Source: Betaproteobacteria bacterium (GTDB lineage: Bacteria; Pseudomonadota; Gammaproteobacteria; Burkholderiales; Burkholderiaceae_E). Taken from it: a stretch of DNA of 10,025 bases. Below are positions 7,415 to 10,025 of the stretch, piece by piece; the stretch's first letter is position 1, and each line of letters opens with the position of its first letter. The notes under the pieces were generated by a model. It saw only the letters and a program-made list of their open reading frames with translations. It was not told where the DNA came from and searched no databases. The DNA is taken from contig RFPW01000065.1 in NCBI GenBank assembly GCA_009925965.1, positions 1 to 10,025 on the forward strand. Reading direction: 5' to 3'. A program made the position numbers and the translations under genes.

Positions 7415-8425
7415 TTGGCGCAGAAAACGCAGGTCGTTATCGTAAAAAAGGCGAAGGTCGCTGATGCCATGACGCAGCATGGCCAGGCGCTCTATTCCGG
7501 AACCAAATGCAAATCCAATAAAGGTTTCAGGATCCAGGCCGATATTGCGCACCACATTCGGATGCACTTGCCCGGCACCTGAGATCTCAAGCCAGCGGCC
7601 GCGCAGGGGGCCATCGGCAAAGCGCATATCGATCTCGGCGCTAGGCTCCGTGAACGGGAAATACGATGGACGGAACCGCACATCGATATCGTCGCGTTCA
7701 AAAAATTGATGCAAAAAATCAACATAGACGCTTTTCAGGTCTGCGAACGACACGTTGGTATCGATCCAGAGGCCCTCGAACTGATGAAACATCGGCGAGT
7801 GGGTGGCGTCACTATCGACCCGGTAAGTCTTACCCGGTGCAATTACACGGATGGGCGGGCGATGGGTTCGCGCATATCGAATCTGCATCGGACTCGTGTG
7901 GGTGCGCAATAAAAGTCCCCTCCCCTGGTCATCCGTGCCATCGACATAGAACGTGTCGTGCATTGAACGCGCCGGATGATTCTCGGGCGTATTGAGCGCA
8001 GTGAAATTGAAGAAGTCTTCCTCAATTTCGGGGCCATCGGCAACATCAAAACCAATCGAGCGAAAGATCGCCTCGATCCGCGCAATCGTCAGCGTCACTG
8101 GATGCAACCCACCAGTGCCGAGACCACGGCCCGGAAGGGTTACATCGATGGCTTCGGCCGCAAGACGCTGCGCAAGTTCGGCGCGCTCGATCGCGTCCTG
8201 GCGCGCGGTCAAGAGCGCTTCAATCGCCTGCTTCGCAGCGTTCAAGGCTTTCCCGGCGTTCGCTTTTGCCTCGCCGGTCAGCGTCCCTAATTGCTTCATC
8301 TTGCGCGTCAGTTCGCCATCGCGACCAACAAAACGGGCCTTGGTATCGGCCAGCGCCGTCGGGTCTGCAGCGGCCGCAAATGCGGTGCGCGCTTCCTCTA
8401 TCAAGGCTTCGAGAGACTGCTCCAT
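7403..8425 (-). CDS. pheS: Phenylalanyl-tRNA synthetase subunit alpha
   Basis: A 340-residue catalytic subunit that activates Phe and transfers it to tRNA-Phe. An N-terminal coiled coil (about 1-85) binds tRNA. The class II core follows: HPVTLTIARIEAIFRSIGFD, the motif 2 region YRVDSDATHSPMFHQFEGLW, the FRPSYFPFTEPSAEIDM segment that lines the Phe site, GAGQVHPNV, and motif 3 GFAFGSGIERLAMLRHGISD near the end. The C-terminus RFLRQF is typical, followed by RD. ATG at 8425 (MEQSLEALI) is chosen because GGAG lies 5 nt upstream; an in-frame GTG at 8440 would add five residues but lacks a good site. The gene is separated from rplT by a terminator-like hairpin. Confidence 0.97.
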   Translation of the reverse strand: MEQSLEALIEEARTAFAAAADPTALADTKARFVGRDGELTRKMKQLGTLTGEAKANAGKALNAAKQAIEALLTARQDAIERAELAQRLAAEAIDVTLPGRGLGTGGLHPVTLTIARIEAIFRSIGFDVADGPEIEEDFFNFTALNTPENHPARSMHDTFYVDGTDDQGRGLLLRTHTSPMQIRYARTHRPPIRVIAPGKTYRVDSDATHSPMFHQFEGLWIDTNVSFADLKSVYVDFLHQFFERDDIDVRFRPSYFPFTEPSAEIDMRFADGPLRGRWLEISGAGQVHPNVVRNIGLDPETFIGFAFGSGIERLAMLRHGISDLRLFYDNDLRFLRQFRD

Positions 8426-8441
8426 CCCAACTCCAAGCACG

Positions 8442-8467
8442 TAAAAACGGGGCCACTGAGGCCCCGT
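8442..8467 (-). terminator. Hairpin with U-tract between rplT and pheS (terminator or attenuator)
   Basis: On the minus strand ACGGGGCC (8467-8460) pairs perfectly with GGCCCCGT (8454-8447) around a 5-nt loop, TCAGT, followed by a T-run. This is a strong intrinsic terminator 16 nt before the pheS start. In E. coli a terminator at the same place attenuates pheST. Some read-through or an extra promoter must supply pheST. A possible competing pairing with 8484-8491 is described in the findings. Confidence 0.85.
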
Positions 8468-8505
8468 ATTCCAACACGATTTCGGGCCTCAAAGCCCGTC
8501 GCCTC

Positions 8506-8886
8506 TCAGGCTGCTGCGTGCCCTGCGGGTTGACCCACATGACCGCGGACCTGCTCAACAATCGCGGCAAATGCCGGCTTGTCTCGCACTGCGAGATCTG
8601 CGAGCACCTTACGGTCGAGACCGATGTGCGCGTGATTCAGACCGGCGATAAAGCGGCTGTAGGTCATTCCATGCTCACGCACGGCCGCGTTGATCCGCGC
8701 AATCCAGAGCCGGCGGAACACGCGCTTACGATTTCGACGATCGCGATAGGCATACTGGCCAGCACGCATGACCGCCTGTTTGGCGATCCGGAAGACGTTC
8801 TTACGACGACCGCGATAGCCCTTGGCCAAAGCGATAATTTTTTTGTGACGGGCACGGGCAGTTACGCCACGTTTAACTCGGGGCAT
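8506..8886 (-). CDS. rplT: 50S ribosomal protein L20
   Basis: A 126-residue basic ribosomal protein needed for early assembly of the large subunit. The family pattern is complete: MPRVKRGVTARARHKKI (1-17), LAKGYRGRRKNVFRIAKQAV (20-39), YAYRDRRNRKRVFRRLWIAR (45-64), INAAVREHGMTYSRFI (65-80) and LNRKVLADLA-like LDRKVLADLA (93-102). It is slightly longer than the usual 117-119 residues because of a short Gly/Ala/His tail (GHVGQPAGHAAA). AGGAG lies upstream of ATG at 8886. The gene starts 37 nt after rpmI. In E. coli L20 represses translation of rpmI and rplT by binding the mRNA; I cannot confirm the same site here. Confidence 0.98.
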   Translation of the reverse strand: MPRVKRGVTARARHKKIIALAKGYRGRRKNVFRIAKQAVMRAGQYAYRDRRNRKRVFRRLWIARINAAVREHGMTYSRFIAGLNHAHIGLDRKVLADLAVRDKPAFAAIVEQVRGHVGQPAGHAAA

Positions 8887-8923
8887 TAGGATCTCCTGAG
8901 GATTGAGTGAAGAACCAAGGCGC

Positions 8924-9121
8924 TCAGGCCGTTGGCATCATGCGGCGAACCGACAACACATCGGACTCGTGAACAGCCACCGCACCGCGCAAGTGGCGCT
9001 TGTTCTTGGTGGTCTTCTTAGTCAGGATGTGCCGCTTGAATGCCTGGCCTCGTTTGATCGTACCGCCCGGGCGTACCCGGAAGCGCTTGGCAGCGCTCTT
9101 CTTCGTTTTCATCTTGGGCAT
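8924..9121 (-). CDS. rpmI: 50S ribosomal protein L35
   Basis: A 65-residue, strongly basic ribosomal protein starting MPKMKTKKSAAKRFRV and containing GGTIKRGQAFKRHILTKKTT and KNKRHLRG, all typical of L35. ATG at 9121 is preceded by a near-ideal GGAGG with 5 nt spacing (GCGAA). An upstream in-frame ATG at 9139 would include the ribosome-binding site in the protein and is rejected. The gene lies between infC and rplT as in most bacteria. Confidence 0.97.
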   Translation of the reverse strand: MPKMKTKKSAAKRFRVRPGGTIKRGQAFKRHILTKKTTKNKRHLRGAVAVHESDVLSVRRMMPTA

Positions 9122-9154
9122 TTCGCCCTCCTTCTTCAATGACCTTGCAGGGTG

Positions 9155-9170
9155 GCCTCAACCACGAGGC
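9155..9170 (-). promoter_or_regulatory. Small hairpin in the infC-rpmI leader
   Basis: Minus-strand GCCTC (9170-9166) and GAGGC (9159-9155) form a 5-bp stem with a 6-nt loop. It can be extended by GTG/CAC across one bulged base. It lies about 33 nt before rpmI, in the region where E. coli carries the translational operator bound by L20. The match is positional only. Confidence 0.25.
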
Positions 9171-9203
9171 ACTTGTAAACCCATGCTCAGCTTCTAAAAA
9201 ACC

Positions 9204-9917
9204 CTACGATGCTGCTGCGGCACTCGCCGCCGCCTCGCTAGCCGCTGCCGCATTGACGGCCGCTGCGCTCACGACCGCCGAACTTACTACCGCCGAACTC
9301 AGTGCCGGAGTGCTCATTGCCGGAGCGCTCGCTGGTGGGGAAGCATTCACCGCGTCAGCCGGACGAGCCGACTCTTCTTTGCGAGCAGCGACCGCAGGCA
9401 ACTTACGTTTGGGCGCCAGCATCATCACCATCTGACGACCTTCGAGCTTGGGGAATTGCTCCACCGCTGCAACCGCATCCAGATCGGTCCGCACCCGCTC
9501 GAGTAAGCGGACACCGAACTCTTGATGAGCCATCTCACGACCCCGAAACCGCAAGGTGATTTTGCACTTGTCGCCCTCTTCCAGAAAGCGGATGCAGTTG
9601 CGTAATTTCACCTGGTAATCACCGTCGTCCGTCCCCGGACGAAACTTCACTTCTTTAACCTGGATCTGCTTCTGCTTGGACTTGGCTTCGTTCTGACGCT
9701 TCTGTTCCTGATATCGGAACTTGCCGTAGTCCATCAGTCGGCATACGGGAGGAACCGCCTGTGGCGCGATTTCAACCAGATCTATATCGGCTTCAAAAGC
9801 CAGTCGCATCGCTTCTTGGATGCGGACAATGCCGAGGGGTTCGTTATCGACGCCGACGAGGCGAACCTCAAGTGCCGTGATTTCACCGTTCATGCGGTTC
9901 GAGCGTTCTGTAGCGAT
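9204..9917 (-). CDS. infC: Translation initiation factor IF-3 with AUC start and repeat tail
   Basis: IF-3 binds the 30S subunit, blocks early 50S joining and checks the start codon. Starting at ATC (9917) gives 237 residues, beginning MATERSNRMNGEI. This start is chosen because AGGAGA lies 7 nt upstream (9930-9925) and the added residues match the family N-terminus, whereas ATG at 9893 would lack the first eight and has no ribosome-binding site. infC genes commonly use AUU, AUC or AUA, which lets IF-3 repress its own synthesis. The core is complete: VDLVEI-like DIDLVEIAPQAVPPVCRLMD (44-63), VKEVKFRPGTDDGDYQVKLR (87-106), LEEGDKCKITLRFRGREMAH (112-131), and LEGRQMVMMLAPKRK (158-172). Beyond residue 172 is an unusual 65-residue Ala/Ser/Pro/Val tail. 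The gene lies 60 nt after thrS. Confidence 0.95.
   Translation of the reverse strand: MATERSNRMNGEITALEVRLVGVDNEPLGIVRIQEAMRLAFEADIDLVEIAPQAVPPVCRLMDYGKFRYQEQKRQNEAKSKQKQIQVKEVKFRPGTDDGDYQVKLRNCIRFLEEGDKCKITLRFRGREMAHQEFGVRLLERVRTDLDAVAAVEQFPKLEGRQMVMMLAPKRKLPAVAARKEESARPADAVNASPPASAPAMSTPALSSAVVSSAVVSAAAVNAAAASEAAASAAAAS
9210..9329 (-). repeat. infC: Eight degenerate 15-bp repeats encoding the IF-3 tail
   Basis: Eight 15-nt units in the infC frame encode pentads that begin with Ser (seven) or Asn (one), such as SAPAM, SSAVV and SEAAA, ending just before a last Ser and the TAG stop. Neighbouring units share up to 13 of 15 bases (9271-9285 with 9286-9300, and 9301-9315 with 9316-9330), so the tail grew by local duplication. 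The period is a multiple of three and keeps the frame. Confidence 0.85.
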
Positions 9918-9937
9918 GTTTGCTTCTCCTGAAAATT

Positions 9938-9986
9938 AAAAAAAGACCCCTCAGCGGTTCAGACCGCAGATTGATCGTTAGGGGTC
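9938..9986 (-). terminator. Terminator-like hairpin between thrS and infC
   Basis: On the minus strand GACCCCT (9986-9980) pairs with AGGGGTC (9951-9945), enclosing a second stem GCGGT/ACCGC (9967-9963 with 9958-9954) with a 4-nt loop, and is followed by seven Ts (9944-9938). The outer 5' arm overlaps the last codons and stop of thrS. The T-run ends 7 nt before the infC ribosome-binding site. It may end the thrS transcript in part or regulate read-through into infC. Confidence 0.75.
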
Positions 9987-10025
9987 GCTTCGAGTGTGAA
10001 CTTCAGACGCGAGGCGTGCCGTGAA
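9978..10025 (-). CDS. thrS: Threonyl-tRNA synthetase, last 15 codons only
   Basis: The minus-strand frame entering at 10025 reads FTARLASEVHTRSDP and then TAA at 9980-9978. The pattern Phe-x-x-Arg-Leu-x-x-Glu-Val resembles the final helix of ThrS, and thrS is the usual gene just upstream of infC. Only the C-terminal end is visible, so the call depends mostly on gene order. Confidence 0.65.
   Translation of the reverse strand, partial: FTARLASEVHTRSDP

Noticed and set aside
8441..8505. A PheM-like Phe-rich leader peptide before pheS
   Set aside because: The minus-strand stretch contains no ATG start followed by a run of Phe codons.

Overview
The window looks like the chromosome of a betaproteobacterium, probably of the Burkholderiales. 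This rests on the gene order thrS-infC-rpmI-rplT-pheS-pheT-ihfA-merR-tRNA-Pro, the IhfA, IF3 and PheS sequences, and an AUC start for infC. Every supported gene lies on the minus strand, so the window is best read from high to low coordinates.

The first block (about 10025 down to 3807) is the conserved translation locus. It holds the last codons of thrS, infC (IF3, with an unusual Ala/Ser pentapeptide-repeat tail), rpmI (L35), rplT (L20), pheS and pheT (the two subunits of phenylalanyl-tRNA synthetase), ihfA (IHF alpha), a MerR-type regulator and tRNA-Pro(GGG). Hairpins with U-tracts lie between thrS and infC, between rplT and pheS, and after the tRNA. The rplT-pheS hairpin has a possible competing partner just upstream, as in an attenuator. 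The pheS-pheT gap is a 12-bp tandem repeat that copies the end of pheS, including its stop codon.

The second block (about 3644 down to 1) is an accessory copper-handling operon. It starts just past the 3' end of tRNA-Pro, a common boundary between core genome and island. It encodes a TolC/CusC-type outer-membrane lipoprotein, a Tat-exported multicopper oxidase with two cupredoxin domains and a Met-rich tail, a CusF-like periplasmic copper-binding protein, and the first 155 codons of a PaiB-type FMN-binding protein that runs off the window. The gaps between these genes are 13 to 23 nt, so one transcript is likely. The expected division of labour is Cu(I) oxidation by the oxidase, periplasmic copper binding by the CusF-like protein, and export through the TolC-like channel. 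No RND pump, adaptor, copper sensor or integrase is visible here.

I see no clearly new defence or mobile system. The most unusual items are the repeat-built IF3 tail, the stop-codon tandem repeat between pheS and pheT, the possible rplT-pheS attenuator, and the PaiB-like gene inside a copper operon.
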